DNA of 64,000 nucleotides, from positions 1,426,001 through 1,490,000 of the forward strand of contig NZ_AP024882.1 in assembly GCF_024347675.1 (NCBI RefSeq). The letters are read 5' to 3'. This document shows, piece after piece, positions 32,551 through 41,470 of the stretch (the stretch's first letter is position 1; the number at the start of each line of letters is the position of its first letter). The notes under the pieces were generated by a model. It was not told the DNA's origin, ran no database searches, and was given only the letters and a program-made list of their open reading frames with translations. Position numbers and translations under genes: made by a program. This DNA comes from Vibrio ishigakensis. GTDB taxonomy: Bacteria; Pseudomonadota; Gammaproteobacteria; Enterobacterales; Vibrionaceae.

Positions 32551-34914
32551 TCACCTTAATGGTAGCCTCATTTCGGCCATACCTTCTTCAAAATCCACCT
32601 CAACGCTAAACCCAAGGGCTTTGGCCAGGCCTATCATGCCGCGGTTGGTTGGCATGGTAACGCCCTCTAGACGCTTGAGCCCCTTATTTTTGCTGTGGGT
32701 GATGGCTGCTTGCATTAGTATTTTACCTAAACCTATGCCTTTTTTATCAGAGCGGATAAGCACCGCAAACTCAGCGGTATTGGTGCGTATATCTGAGATT
32801 ATCCGAGAGACGCCGATAATTTCATTTTCCACTACTGCAACTAACGCCATCTCTCGGTCGTAATCGATTTGGGTGAGGTTAGCTACTGCCATATGGTCAA
32901 ACTCTCCAACATCACTAAAAAAGCGCTTATAGAGGTCTTCTTTACTCACCTTAGAGATAAACTCTGCATGAGTAGGCTCATCTTCGGGTTTAATAGGACG
33001 AATTAAAGCAAGGCTTTGGTCTTTGAGCTGGATCTCTTGCTCCAGTTCGATTGGGTAGGGTCTAATAGAGAGTTTAGAGTCAGCTTCAGAGGTCTCAATC
33101 CAACCATCCACAAAACTAAGCTCGCCTGTAGGGCTAAATGTCCCAGCTAGGCTGACTCTTTCAAGCTTTGGAATATCTACAACCAGCTGTGAGAATGAGA
33201 CCAGATTTCGCGTAAGCTCGTTGAACATCTCTTCTCTAAGCGGTGAAAGCTTATGTTCACGCAGTCCGTTCTTTATAAGGGTTTGCGCCAGTTTTTGGTT
33301 GAGTGGCGGTAAGCCTATGGTTAGATTCTCGTCGCTGATTTCATCGCTTTTTCCTATGGCTATTACGGCGCCAAAGGTGGGGTCGTTATACATGATAAGG
33401 TTGATATGGATAGGCGCCATCAAGGTGGTGAGAGTGATGTCATAATCATCCAGTATCTGTTCTGTCGTTTCTCGAGACAGGGTTCGCGCCTCGGAGCCGA
33501 TAAGCTCAATGGTGCGTTTGATCTGATGCGCTGGCTTGGTGATAGAAAGCGGGGTCTCCATTAACTGTACCTGAGTGGCTCGGTAACGCACTAAGTGCAT
33601 AAATGCCATTATGCTGCTCTCTGGGGTGCGATAGGTGGGGATGCCTGCTTTGGCGAAGCGCTTTCTTGCTTCGGCTGCGCTGCTTTCTCCTAGCCAGTTG
33701 GTGAGGAGGTTCACCCTGCGCCTATGTGGGTGACTCTTGTACTTCTCGATAATGCTCGTCGCAACGTCCACTGGATCCGCCAGTGCTGATGGGCTGTACA
33801 TGACCAAGATGACATCAACGCTTTGATCCTCCATTAGAATATCAAACGCTTTCTCTATTTTGTTTGTCTGTCCGTCACCAGATATATCGACTGGGTTTTG
33901 TTGCCAGTCAACTTGGCCGGTTAGCGATTTTAGAGACTCTTGGGTTTTTTCAGATAGCTCAGCGAGTTTTCCCCCGAGTTGGTCAAGGGTATCTGTCGCA
34001 ATCACTCCGGGACCAGAACCGTTGGTGATGATAGCCAGACGTTTGCCTTTTAGTGGCACTGAGTGGGTTAGGGTTTCGGCGGCAGCAAATAGCTCGTGTG
34101 TGGACTTTACTCGAAGCAAACCACAACGCTCGAAGGCAGAATCGTAAACCAGATTTAGAGATTTATCCCCGCCATGATGTTGCATAGAGAGCGCTTTTGC
34201 TGTGTCGTTGCGTGCGCCTTTGAGCACCAAGATACGTTTGTTGCGGGCACACGAGCGAGCAGCCGAGATAAATCGCCTAGCATCTTTGATGTGCTCGACG
34301 TAGAGTAAGATCGCCTCGGTTTTACTGTGCATCGCCAGATAATCAATGACCTCTGATACGCTTACATCGGCCATGCTGCCAATGGAGATATAGGCTGAGA
34401 ATCCTATATTTTTCTCTTTAGCCCAGTCCAGTACGGTACTTCCGATAGCGGCAGATTGAGAGACGAACGCAATCTTTCCCGGAGATACGGGACATGGGGA
34501 GAGCGAGGCGTTAAGGTTTGCCCAAGGAAGGACCAGTCCTAGGCTATTCGGACCAAGCACTCGCACCTTATGCTCTCTAGCCAGTGCCAGCAAGGTTTTA
34601 GACTCTTGTTTGTTATACACGCTGTTAGCTATCACTACCGCGACTTTTACGCCGGCGTTTTGCAGGTCATGAAACAACTTTTTACTGATAAAGTCTTCAA
34701 TACAGATAATGGCGAGTTCGGTATTAACAGGCAGACTTTTTATATCAGGGTAACAAAGGATACCCGCAACGGAAGCGTGCTTGGGGTTGACTGGTAATAT
34801 GGTTCCAGTGAAATCTCCACCCAGGAGGTTCTTGATAATGACATTACCCGGTGAGAAAGGTCGATTTGAGGCACCAATGACGGCGACACTTCGAGGATTG
34901 AAGAGAGAGTCCAT
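32551..34914 (-). CDS. patZ: PatZ/Pat-type protein lysine acetyltransferase (ADP-forming acyl-CoA synthetase-GNAT fusion), shortened
   Basis: The 787-residue protein has an N-terminal CoA-binding Rossmann domain (SVAVIGASNRPFSPGN) and a succinyl-CoA-ligase-like domain (QSAAIGSTVLDWA; NGSGPGVIATD). A truncated ATP-grasp region and a C-terminal GNAT domain follow, with the acetyl-CoA loop RSDKKGIGLGKILM. E. coli PatZ has 886 residues. By motif order the missing 90-100 residues fall in the ATP-grasp core, between DYDITLTT and DPTFGAVIAIG. Such fusions acetylate lysines of acetyl-CoA synthetase and other enzymes from acetyl-CoA, and the synthetase part is inactive. Monocistronic. Confidence 0.9.
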   Translation of the reverse strand: MDSLFNPRSVAVIGASNRPFSPGNVIIKNLLGGDFTGTILPVNPKHASVAGILCYPDIKSLPVNTELAIICIEDFISKKLFHDLQNAGVKVAVVIANSVYNKQESKTLLALAREHKVRVLGPNSLGLVLPWANLNASLSPCPVSPGKIAFVSQSAAIGSTVLDWAKEKNIGFSAYISIGSMADVSVSEVIDYLAMHSKTEAILLYVEHIKDARRFISAARSCARNKRILVLKGARNDTAKALSMQHHGGDKSLNLVYDSAFERCGLLRVKSTHELFAAAETLTHSVPLKGKRLAIITNGSGPGVIATDTLDQLGGKLAELSEKTQESLKSLTGQVDWQQNPVDISGDGQTNKIEKAFDILMEDQSVDVILVMYSPSALADPVDVATSIIEKYKSHPHRRRVNLLTNWLGESSAAEARKRFAKAGIPTYRTPESSIMAFMHLVRYRATQVQLMETPLSITKPAHQIKRTIELIGSEARTLSRETTEQILDDYDITLTTLMAPIHINLIMYNDPTFGAVIAIGKSDEISDENLTIGLPPLNQKLAQTLIKNGLREHKLSPLREEMFNELTRNLVSFSQLVVDIPKLERVSLAGTFSPTGELSFVDGWIETSEADSKLSIRPYPIELEQEIQLKDQSLALIRPIKPEDEPTHAEFISKVSKEDLYKRFFSDVGEFDHMAVANLTQIDYDREMALVAVVENEIIGVSRIISDIRTNTAEFAVLIRSDKKGIGLGKILMQAAITHSKNKGLKRLEGVTMPTNRGMIGLAKALGFSVEVDFEEGMAEMRLPLR

Positions 34915-35112
34915 AGATAAAGAGTCCGTAGGCGATGACGTGATGCTTCAATATTAAGGCAATTCCCATGGGGTTTGAGGCGTATTTGTTAATACTGGGT
35001 AAAATGTGCGCTTTTGATCACATGCATTTGCATAATCATAGGGTTATCCCCTTGATTCTCAAACAGAAGATGGCATGATTTTGGTTAACATCATGTATCG
35101 AGTATTCCAAAA

Positions 35113-35673
35113 ATGAAAAAAACAGCCATCATCTCTTTAGCGCTTCTACTGGCAGCATGTAGTTCAAGCGATGAATATCAAACTGAAGTTCAATCTGAAA
35201 GCTATCAAGAGCAGTATCAAACTGAGCAGGTAGCAGAGGACTCTAGCGAAGCAATTGAAGAACAAAATGCAACTGCAGAGGCTAGCGAAGCACCGGTTGT
35301 TGAAGATCAAGACGCTATCGTAGAAGAGGAAGTGGCACAAACTGAGCCAAAAGCAGAAGAAACAACTGAAGAAGTTGCAGTTTCTAGCGCACCTAGCCAG
35401 GGTTTTGCGATACAATTAGCCACACTTTCTGATCATGACAAAGCGGTGAAGCTTGCACAAAGCTTTAAAGCCGAATTGCCAATGTGGCTTCAGTCTAAAG
35501 TGGTGGGTGAGAAGCAGGTTTACTCTGTACTAATGGGTGATTTTGGTGACTATGATCAAACCAAATCGACAATTGCTTCTCTACCTCAAGAGCTACAAAT
35601 GCTGAAGCCATTTGTGAAAAACTTTACAGATAAAGAGCTTGCGGACGCTGAGAGGTTTGAAGCGATCCAATAA
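35113..35673 (+). CDS. SPOR-domain lipoprotein
   Basis: The 186-residue protein has a lipoprotein signal with lipobox LAAC (Cys18). A strongly acidic, Glu/Gln/Thr/Ser-rich linker (about 20-95) follows, then a C-terminal SPOR domain (about 98-175: GFAIQLATLSDHDKAVKLAQSF and VYSVLMGDFGDYDQTK). SPOR domains bind denuded septal peptidoglycan, so a cell-wall role at the division site is likely. It is directly upstream of ddl (19-bp gap) and probably cotranscribed with it. Confidence 0.9.
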   Translation: MKKTAIISLALLLAACSSSDEYQTEVQSESYQEQYQTEQVAEDSSEAIEEQNATAEASEAPVVEDQDAIVEEEVAQTEPKAEETTEEVAVSSAPSQGFAIQLATLSDHDKAVKLAQSFKAELPMWLQSKVVGEKQVYSVLMGDFGDYDQTKSTIASLPQELQMLKPFVKNFTDKELADAERFEAIQ

Positions 35674-35692
35674 GCGCTAGGTTACAAATACA

Positions 35693-36697
35693 ATGACAAA
35701 AATAAACGTTCTTCTGCTGTGCGGTGGTGGTTCATCTGAGCACGAGGTTTCGCTTGTATCGGCAGATTACGTACAGCAACAGCTAGGTTTAACTCCTGAA
35801 TTACAAGTGACTAGAGTTGAACTGCTCGAGAACACTTGGGTTACTCAAGACAAACAAGAGTGCTATCTAGACATTCACAGTGCTGAGTTGGTAGTGGGTG
35901 AAACGCGTTCTAACGTGGACTACATAGTGCCATGTATTCACGGCTATCCGGGTGAGACGGGAGATATTCAATCTCTGCTAGAGCTTTCTGGTATTCCGTA
36001 TTTGGGTTGTGGTCCTGAAGCAAGCTCTAATAGCTTCAATAAGATCACGTCTAAACTGTGGTATGACGCCATAGATGTACCTAACACCCCATATCTGTTC
36101 CTAACTCAAAATAACGCGCAAAGTGTTGAAAAGGCAGAAAAAGCCTTTGATGAGTGGGGAAGCTTATTTGTAAAGGCGGCCCGTCAGGGGTCTTCAGTGG
36201 GTTGTTACAAGGTAACGGAAAGGCAAGGCGTTCAGCAAGCGATTGAAGATGCGTTTGGCTACTCTGATCAGGTGCTAGTTGAGAAAGCGGTAGTCACTAG
36301 AGAGCTTGAGGTTGCGGCCTATGAGTTTGAAGGTGAACTTGTAATCACGCCTCCTGGCGAGGTAATGGCGCCGTCAGATACTTTCTACTCTTATGAAGAG
36401 AAGTACAGCAGCGACAGCCATTCCACCACTGAGGTAGAGGCTAAAGGGTTAAGTGAAGAGCAGCTTGGCCAAATTGCTGATTATTCTCGTCGTGTATTTG
36501 TACAGATGGGCTTAAAAGACTTGTCCCGTATCGACTTCTTCTTAACGGACAATAACGAGATCTACCTAAACGAGGTAAATACCTTCCCGGGTATGACCCC
36601 GATCTCTATGTTTCCTAAGATGCTTATCAACAACGGTCACGATTTCGCTGCCTTCTTGGCACAAGCGATCAAACGTGGCGTTAGTCCCAAGGCTTAA
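35693..36697 (+). CDS. ddl: D-alanine--D-alanine ligase
   Basis: This ATP-grasp enzyme of 334 residues has the N-terminal LLCGGGSSEHEVSLVSA and the HGYPGETGDIQSLLELSGIPYLG substrate loop. Mg/ATP residues lie in the FVKAARQGSSVGCYKV and EVNTFPGMTPISMFPKM blocks. It joins two D-Ala for peptidoglycan precursor synthesis. The length and glycine-rich start fit the DdlA-like group found on chromosome 2 of V. cholerae. Its last 17 bp overlap the end of the convergent recombinase gene. Confidence 0.95.
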   Translation: MTKINVLLLCGGGSSEHEVSLVSADYVQQQLGLTPELQVTRVELLENTWVTQDKQECYLDIHSAELVVGETRSNVDYIVPCIHGYPGETGDIQSLLELSGIPYLGCGPEASSNSFNKITSKLWYDAIDVPNTPYLFLTQNNAQSVEKAEKAFDEWGSLFVKAARQGSSVGCYKVTERQGVQQAIEDAFGYSDQVLVEKAVVTRELEVAAYEFEGELVITPPGEVMAPSDTFYSYEEKYSSDSHSTTEVEAKGLSEEQLGQIADYSRRVFVQMGLKDLSRIDFFLTDNNEIYLNEVNTFPGMTPISMFPKMLINNGHDFAAFLAQAIKRGVSPKA

Positions 36698-37634
36698 TCA
36701 CCTTAAACTTAAGCCTTTCTTGGTCTGCCAGTACCTGTTTGCCTAGGTACTGTGCAGGCATTGCAGGGCTGACCCAGCGTCCAAAATCTGTAATATCCGA
36801 GATGTGATAACCTTGTTTGGCCAGCTCTTTGGCGGCGCCTACACGCGCAGACTGTCCGGTAAATTGCACATCCACTTTTAATTGATCCTCAACCGCTCTA
36901 AAGACTCGATAGATGGATGACGCGTCCAGCGCCATATCACCAATGTTGCCGTGGCGATCGATTCTGCGAAATACCGGGCCTGGTTGTTCTGGTACCATCA
37001 AAACCCAACTTCGCAAGATGTCACTGCTAGCCGGTGAGAGCTGATAGGTTTTATCACCAAAGTGAATTTGATAGCTTTCGCTCTCTTGTAGTTGTTCAAA
37101 GGATAGGGCTCTTAGTTCGCTGCGTTTGAGTGCACATTCAAACATCACCGACAGAAGGGCGACATCCCTTAGTTGCTTGAGTGTGCTATCGCTACTCAGT
37201 TGCTGTTGAAGTTCTTTAAGGTGATTGGCATTGAATGCACTGGCTTGTTTGGCATCACCTTTCTTGTCTAATCTAGTTTGCGCCATGATCATTTTGATAG
37301 AGCGATGATTGCAAGGGTCAGGGTACTCGTGGAAGCGGTGCACTAATCCTATAGTGATGGCCATACGTTTTATGGTGGAGTATTTACGAGTCTGGGTTTG
37401 CTTCTCTAGAAATAGGCGCACAGCTGTAGTTGAAGCCGGAAGGGCACTGACTTTCTTTAGTTGGCAAAACTCCACCAAGTGATTCCAGTCATTCCTCATG
37501 GAAAGCAGAGAGTTTCGGCTGTATTGATTAGCGGTAAGTTTATCGAAATCTTCTACCGTTACCCTGCCATTGAATAGGCGAGCGCTTCTCTTTTTAGCGT
37601 CAGGGTCGGTAATTGGGATACACTTCTTTCTCAT
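36681..37634 (-). CDS. Tyrosine-recombinase-fold protein with altered active site
   Basis: The 317-residue protein has a SAM-like core-binding domain (about 25-125) and a catalytic-domain fold (about 130-310). Aligning motifs, the box I arginine is Lys170 (ECALKRSELRAL, where XerD has GLRVSEL). The HxxR histidine is Gln261 (TGQSARVG) with Arg264 kept, the His/Trp position is Trp287 (GRWVSP), and Tyr296 (PAQYLG) is present. Two of the usual six catalytic residues are changed, so strand exchange may be lost. There is no attachment site, excisionase or mobile cargo nearby. It overlaps ddl tail to tail. It is probably a domesticated DNA-binding protein; an active atypical integrase cannot be excluded. 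Confidence 0.75.
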   Translation of the reverse strand: MRKKCIPITDPDAKKRSARLFNGRVTVEDFDKLTANQYSRNSLLSMRNDWNHLVEFCQLKKVSALPASTTAVRLFLEKQTQTRKYSTIKRMAITIGLVHRFHEYPDPCNHRSIKMIMAQTRLDKKGDAKQASAFNANHLKELQQQLSSDSTLKQLRDVALLSVMFECALKRSELRALSFEQLQESESYQIHFGDKTYQLSPASSDILRSWVLMVPEQPGPVFRRIDRHGNIGDMALDASSIYRVFRAVEDQLKVDVQFTGQSARVGAAKELAKQGYHISDITDFGRWVSPAMPAQYLGKQVLADQERLKFKVIKPWD

Positions 37635-37875
37635 AATGCACTATAACTAATTATGTTTGGTCTATTGAATATATACCAGAAACTACGTATTAACAAAGAC
37701 TTATCTCGATTTTTAGGTCTATCTAGGAGAGAATTTTGCTACGATTTTGATTCCATATGTTCTTGCATGTGTGTAGTTGTGGATTAACTAAGCAATCCGA
37801 ATTGAAAATAATAAGCAGACGCTGAGGTTTATCATAAAGGGTGTTAAAATTGCTCTAATAGACAAGCAATAAGGT

Positions 37876-38193
37876 ATGAGTATGAGTCTCGTATATTCAA
37901 CAGAAGTGGGCCGTATTAAGCCTGAAGAAGAGAAAGTAGAACGTCCAAAGGGTGATGGCATTGTTCGTATACAGCGCCAAACAAAGGGTCGTAAAGGTAA
38001 AGGCGTTTGCTTAGTAACAGGTTTAGATCTCGATGATGTCGGCCTCAAGCTGATGGCGGCTGAGCTTAAGAAAGTATGTGGGTGCGGTGGCGCGGTAAAA
38101 GATGGTGTTATCGAGATTCAAGGTGACAATCGTGAGAAAATTAAAGCACACCTTGAGAAGAAAGGCTTAAAGGTTAAGTTAGCCGGTGGTTAA
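37876..38193 (+). CDS. yciH: SUI1/eIF1-like translation factor YciH
   Basis: The 105-residue protein matches E. coli YciH in length and motifs: SLVYSTEVGRIKPEEE, RIQRQTKGRKGKGVCLVTGLDL and CGCGGAVKDGVIEIQGDNREKIKAHL. It is the bacterial homologue of eukaryotic eIF1 and affects initiation fidelity and stress translation in E. coli. A second in-frame ATG at 37882 is equally placed. A strong terminator follows. Confidence 0.95.
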   Translation: MSMSLVYSTEVGRIKPEEEKVERPKGDGIVRIQRQTKGRKGKGVCLVTGLDLDDVGLKLMAAELKKVCGCGGAVKDGVIEIQGDNREKIKAHLEKKGLKVKLAGG

Positions 38194-38211
38194 TCGGAGC
38201 CTAGAATGAAG

Positions 38212-38245
38212 AAAGCCCCTGATATTTGTCAGGGGCTTTTTGTTT
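38212..38245. terminator. Bidirectional terminator between yciH and the purine permease
   Basis: AAAGCCCCTGA and TCAGGGGCTTT form an 11-bp stem with a 6-nt loop, followed by TTGTTTTT on the plus strand, between convergent genes. Confidence 0.93.
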
Positions 38246-38259
38246 TTGCTAGTTTACTA

Positions 38260-39633
38260 TTACATCAGCACTAGATAAGCGATGAAGATAGCAGACAGGC
38301 CGTAGATGATTGGGTGAACCTCTTTACCACGACCAGCAACAATCATAGAAAAGCTGTAGCTGATAAAGCCCATAGCCATACCGTTTGCTGGAGAGAAGCT
38401 AAGGATGGTGAACATAATGGTAAAGAAGGCTGCAATGCGAGACTCTTTCTGTTCCCACTGAATGTTACCCAAGCGTCCTACCATGTAGATACCAACAACA
38501 ACCATAGCCGGCGCTACGATAGCGGTAGAGAAAATAGAGAACAGTGGATATAGGAATAGAGATAGCAAGAACAGACCTGATACTACTACTGCAGCCAGAC
38601 CAGTCTTCGCGCCTTGAGAAGAGGCGATACCCGACTCAGAGAATGCAGTGATAGAGGTAGTACCAAGCATAGTACCGATCACTGTACCGCCTGCATCCGC
38701 TACAAGTGCAGACTTAGCGTTAGGCACTTTACCGTCTTTATCGATAATACCTGCATCGCGGCCTACACCTACGATAGTGCTGAGGCCGTCGAAGAAGTCG
38801 ACGATAAAGAAGATGATGACGATAAACAGTAGGTCAAACAGTTTATCTGCAGTGAAGGCTGAGAAGTCAAAGATAGCGCCAAAGCTTGGCGCTAGGCTTG
38901 GTGGTGCAGATACTAGTGAGTCTGGGATAGGTGCGTTAGCAGTGCCTAGCATCATATCAGCCACAATCGTTAGTACTATGGAAGATACGAAAGAGATAAA
39001 GGTCGCTAGTTTGATGTCACGAATCATACATCCAAGAGCAATAAAGATACTGATATAGGCAATCAGCACCTGAGGGTCTTTGATGTTACCCATGCTTACA
39101 AGGATGATAGGGTTAGAAACGATGATACCAGCGTTCTTTAACCCTAGAAAAGCAATGAACAGACCAAGTGAAACTGTGATCGCGAGTTTCAAATCCTCTG
39201 GGATCGACTCAATCATGGTCTTGCGAACCTTGGTCATAGAGAAGGCTAGGTAGATGATGCCAGAAAGGAAAATGCCAAATAGGGCTTCGTTCCACAGTAG
39301 CGCTACAGAACCACTAAACAGCATGCCTTTGAAGAAGCCGTTCATGCTCATGCCAGGTGCAAGCATTACCGGGTAGTTACCAAATATACCCATGATAAGA
39401 GTTGCAACTGCTGCTGCGATTGCAGTCGCAGTAAAGATTGCACCGCGATCCATTCCTGGGATATCGCCCAGGATTGCTGGGTTAACCGCTAGGATGTAGC
39501 TCATTGCCAAGAAGGTGATAAATCCAGCGTACAGCTCTGTGCCGATAGTGGATTTTCTTTGTGCAACTTTGAATTGACGTTCAATCAGCGACTGCTCGCT
39601 GCTTGGTGCTTGAAGGACCGTTTCTTGACTCAC
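38260..39633 (-). CDS. NCS2-family purine permease (AzgA/PbuG-like, probably guanine/hypoxanthine)
   Basis: The 457-residue protein has 12-14 membrane helices. The AzgA-like NCS2 subfamily motifs are present: ELYAGFITFLAMSYILAVNPAIL at the start, APGMSMNGFF, DFFDGLSTIVGVG, and ADAGGTVIGTMLGTTSITAFSESGIAS for purine binding. It imports purine bases by H+ symport. The leader carries a purine riboswitch of the guanine/hypoxanthine class, which points to guanine or hypoxanthine as the physiological substrate rather than adenine or uracil. Confidence 0.93.
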   Translation of the reverse strand: MSQETVLQAPSSEQSLIERQFKVAQRKSTIGTELYAGFITFLAMSYILAVNPAILGDIPGMDRGAIFTATAIAAAVATLIMGIFGNYPVMLAPGMSMNGFFKGMLFSGSVALLWNEALFGIFLSGIIYLAFSMTKVRKTMIESIPEDLKLAITVSLGLFIAFLGLKNAGIIVSNPIILVSMGNIKDPQVLIAYISIFIALGCMIRDIKLATFISFVSSIVLTIVADMMLGTANAPIPDSLVSAPPSLAPSFGAIFDFSAFTADKLFDLLFIVIIFFIVDFFDGLSTIVGVGRDAGIIDKDGKVPNAKSALVADAGGTVIGTMLGTTSITAFSESGIASSQGAKTGLAAVVVSGLFLLSLFLYPLFSIFSTAIVAPAMVVVGIYMVGRLGNIQWEQKESRIAAFFTIMFTILSFSPANGMAMGFISYSFSMIVAGRGKEVHPIIYGLSAIFIAYLVLM

Positions 39634-39691
39634 GATGTGACCTTTTTACTTAGATAAAAATACACCGAAGCCATAACGTGTAGACTGGATA

Positions 39692-39760
39692 AAACTGTAG
39701 TCTCAGAGTTAGGCTCCGAGGTAGAAACGAGAGGTCCAAATCACCTCACATATACAGCTT
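39692..39760 (-). promoter_or_regulatory. Purine riboswitch, guanine/hypoxanthine type
   Basis: Read on the minus strand, the leader of the permease has P1 (AAGCTGTA pairing with TACAGTTT), P2 (GAGGT/ACCTC) with loop GATTTGG, and the invariant J2/3 segment TTTCTACC. P3 (TCGGAG/CTGAGA) follows with a CCTAACT loop. J3/1 reads GACTA, with cytosine at the position that selects guanine or hypoxanthine (uracil there would mean adenine). It starts about 60 bp ahead of the coding start, so the expression platform may act on translation or termination. No strong T-tract is seen, which favours translational control. Confidence 0.9.
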
Positions 39761-39978
39761 CGATATGTAAATTGGCGCGTATAGTAAACGTTTGCGAGAG
39801 TATTTCAAGCTAATTTTTGAACAGTTCAAGATCTCCTTGATTTAGAAACAACTAAGGTGCAAATTTTCAAACTAAGAATAACAAAATCGCTTGCTGTGGC
39901 TTATGTGATACTAATGGACTGTAGATAACAAACAGCGTGCTGTATTAGGCAAAAAGTGATTAAAACAGGGTTTAATTA
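39761..39978. other. Intergenic region between permease leader and azlC
   Basis: These 218 bp hold the divergent promoters of the riboswitch/permease transcript and of azlC. The DNA is AT-rich. I see no further RNA structure or ORF that I can support. Confidence 0.6.
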
Positions 39979-40677
39979 ATGGAAACGACGCAAGGTCGCA
40001 AAAAACTATTTTTACAGGGTGTAGTAGCAATGATACCGCTTAGTGTAGCGGTAATACCTTGGGGACTTTTAGCTGGTTCTTATGCTATTGACTCAGGGTT
40101 ATCCCCGATAGAGAGCCAAGCCTTGTCTGCTATTTTATTTGCAGGTTCAGCTCAGCTAGTGGTAACTGGAATGATGAAAGCTGGTGCTGGGTTAGCGACT
40201 ATGCTGCTGACCACCTTATTTATAACCTCACGGCACTTTTTATACAGTGTTTCGATGCGTGAGAAAATCAGCCCACTTTCTTTAAAGTGGCGCTTAACCC
40301 TCGGATTTCTGCTGACCGATGAGCTCTTCGCTGTGTGTGGCAATCAAGACCCTAAGCGTTTTAATACTTGGTATGCCCTTGGCGCTGGCTTGAGTTTCTA
40401 TTTGTGTTGGAATCTCGCCACCTTGGTTGGGATCGTGGCGGGCAGTTATATTCCTGCCATGGGAGACCTTGGTTTGGAGTTTGCCGTAGCGGCAACCTTT
40501 ATTGCCTTGGTTGTGCCATCCGTTAAAAACTCACCGACGCTGGCTGCGGTATTGGTTTCCTTGGTTCTTTCCATAGTGTTGAATCTCGCCCAGGTAGAAG
40601 GCGCGCTAATGATAGCGAGCCTAGGAGGAATGCTAACAGGCTTTGCAGTGGAAACCCTCAAAGGAGAAAAAGCATGA
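39979..40677 (+). CDS. azlC: AzlC-family branched-chain amino acid exporter subunit
   Basis: The 232-residue membrane protein has the AzlC pattern: MIPLSVAVIPWGLLAGSYAIDSGLSPIESQALSAILFAGSAQLVV, then LFITSRHFLYSVSMRE and LTDELFAV. It forms a two-part exporter with AzlD, associated with branched-chain amino acid or azaleucine efflux. The stop overlaps the azlD start by 4 bp. Confidence 0.92.
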   Translation: METTQGRKKLFLQGVVAMIPLSVAVIPWGLLAGSYAIDSGLSPIESQALSAILFAGSAQLVVTGMMKAGAGLATMLLTTLFITSRHFLYSVSMREKISPLSLKWRLTLGFLLTDELFAVCGNQDPKRFNTWYALGAGLSFYLCWNLATLVGIVAGSYIPAMGDLGLEFAVAATFIALVVPSVKNSPTLAAVLVSLVLSIVLNLAQVEGALMIASLGGMLTGFAVETLKGEKA

Positions 40678-40994
40678 ATCTAGCGATTATCTTCATCCTT
40701 GCAGGCCTAGTGTTCTTTAGCCGATACGTGTTTCTTGAACCTAAACTGCCTCTTAGATTGGCTCCTTCCGTGCAAAGAGTGCTTAGCTACTCAGGTCCAG
40801 CTGTATTAACCGCTATTTTGGCTCCTATCGTGTTTGCGCCGCACGGAGAGTTATGGATAGCTCCGAAGAACCCGTATCTGCTGTGTGCAATCTTGGCGAC
40901 TCTTGTTATTTATAAGACCAAGAATGTATTGCTTACGACAGTGCTTAGCATGATAGTGTTTTTGATCCTAAATAACCTAGTATTCGCCCACTAG
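40674..40994 (+). CDS. azlD: AzlD-family small transporter subunit
   Basis: The 106-residue protein has four predicted helices and the AzlD-like SRYVFLEPKLPLRLAPSVQRVLSYSGPAVLTAIL block, which includes the family's conserved tryptic/Pro-rich loop. It is translated together with AzlC through an ATGA overlap. Confidence 0.92.
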   Translation: MNLAIIFILAGLVFFSRYVFLEPKLPLRLAPSVQRVLSYSGPAVLTAILAPIVFAPHGELWIAPKNPYLLCAILATLVIYKTKNVLLTTVLSMIVFLILNNLVFAH

Positions 40995-41053
40995 GTGATC
41001 ACATAGTCACAGTACGCCGTAGTTTGTGAAGGTACGGGTGTGAGGCTAGGGTG

Positions 41054-41470
41054 ATGAAAAAGATACTTTTAATTATGCCGTTGTTAGTAAGCTGTATGGC
41101 TACTGGGGCGTCTGGTCTTGAGGATATTGCGGAGTTAAGGTGGGAGAACAGAGTCTTTGTGATCCATTCAAACTCACCGCAGCAAGTAGTAGAAGCGCTA
41201 AATCAAAACAGTTATGAGATCGATGATAGACACATCACTTGGTTTGTAATCTCAAAAGGAGAACTAAGCACCAATTATCAAGGTGAGGTGTCCAGCTCAT
41301 TTAGTAGAACAACCCTAGATACCTATTTTGACTCAGAATATGGTGTGGTTTTGATTGGTAAAGACGGCGGCATTAAGCATAGACAAAATGAGTTGGAGCT
41401 TAGTACCTTGTTTAACAAGATAGATGCTATGCCAATGCGCCGTTCTGAAATGCGGAGTAGGGAAATCTAG
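41054..41470 (+). CDS. DUF4174 family exported protein
   Basis: The 138-residue protein has a signal peptide (MKKILLIMPLLVSCMATGASG) and a DUF4174 domain ending with the characteristic LFNKIDAMPMRRSEMRSR. The fold resembles thioredoxin-like proteins (WENRVFVIHSNSPQQ ... GVVLIGKDGGIKHRQ) but without a CxxC. The function is unknown. An upstream GTG at 41051 is possible, but the ATG at 41054 is used. Its end abuts the convergent CAP-domain gene with no gap. Confidence 0.85.
   Translation: MKKILLIMPLLVSCMATGASGLEDIAELRWENRVFVIHSNSPQQVVEALNQNSYEIDDRHITWFVISKGELSTNYQGEVSSSFSRTTLDTYFDSEYGVVLIGKDGGIKHRQNELELSTLFNKIDAMPMRRSEMRSREI

Noticed and set aside
35056..35070. SypG-element-like TTCTCAAACAGAAGA ahead of the SPOR lipoprotein gene
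   Set aside because: The second half lacks the TG required by the element and no -24/-12 promoter is visible nearby.
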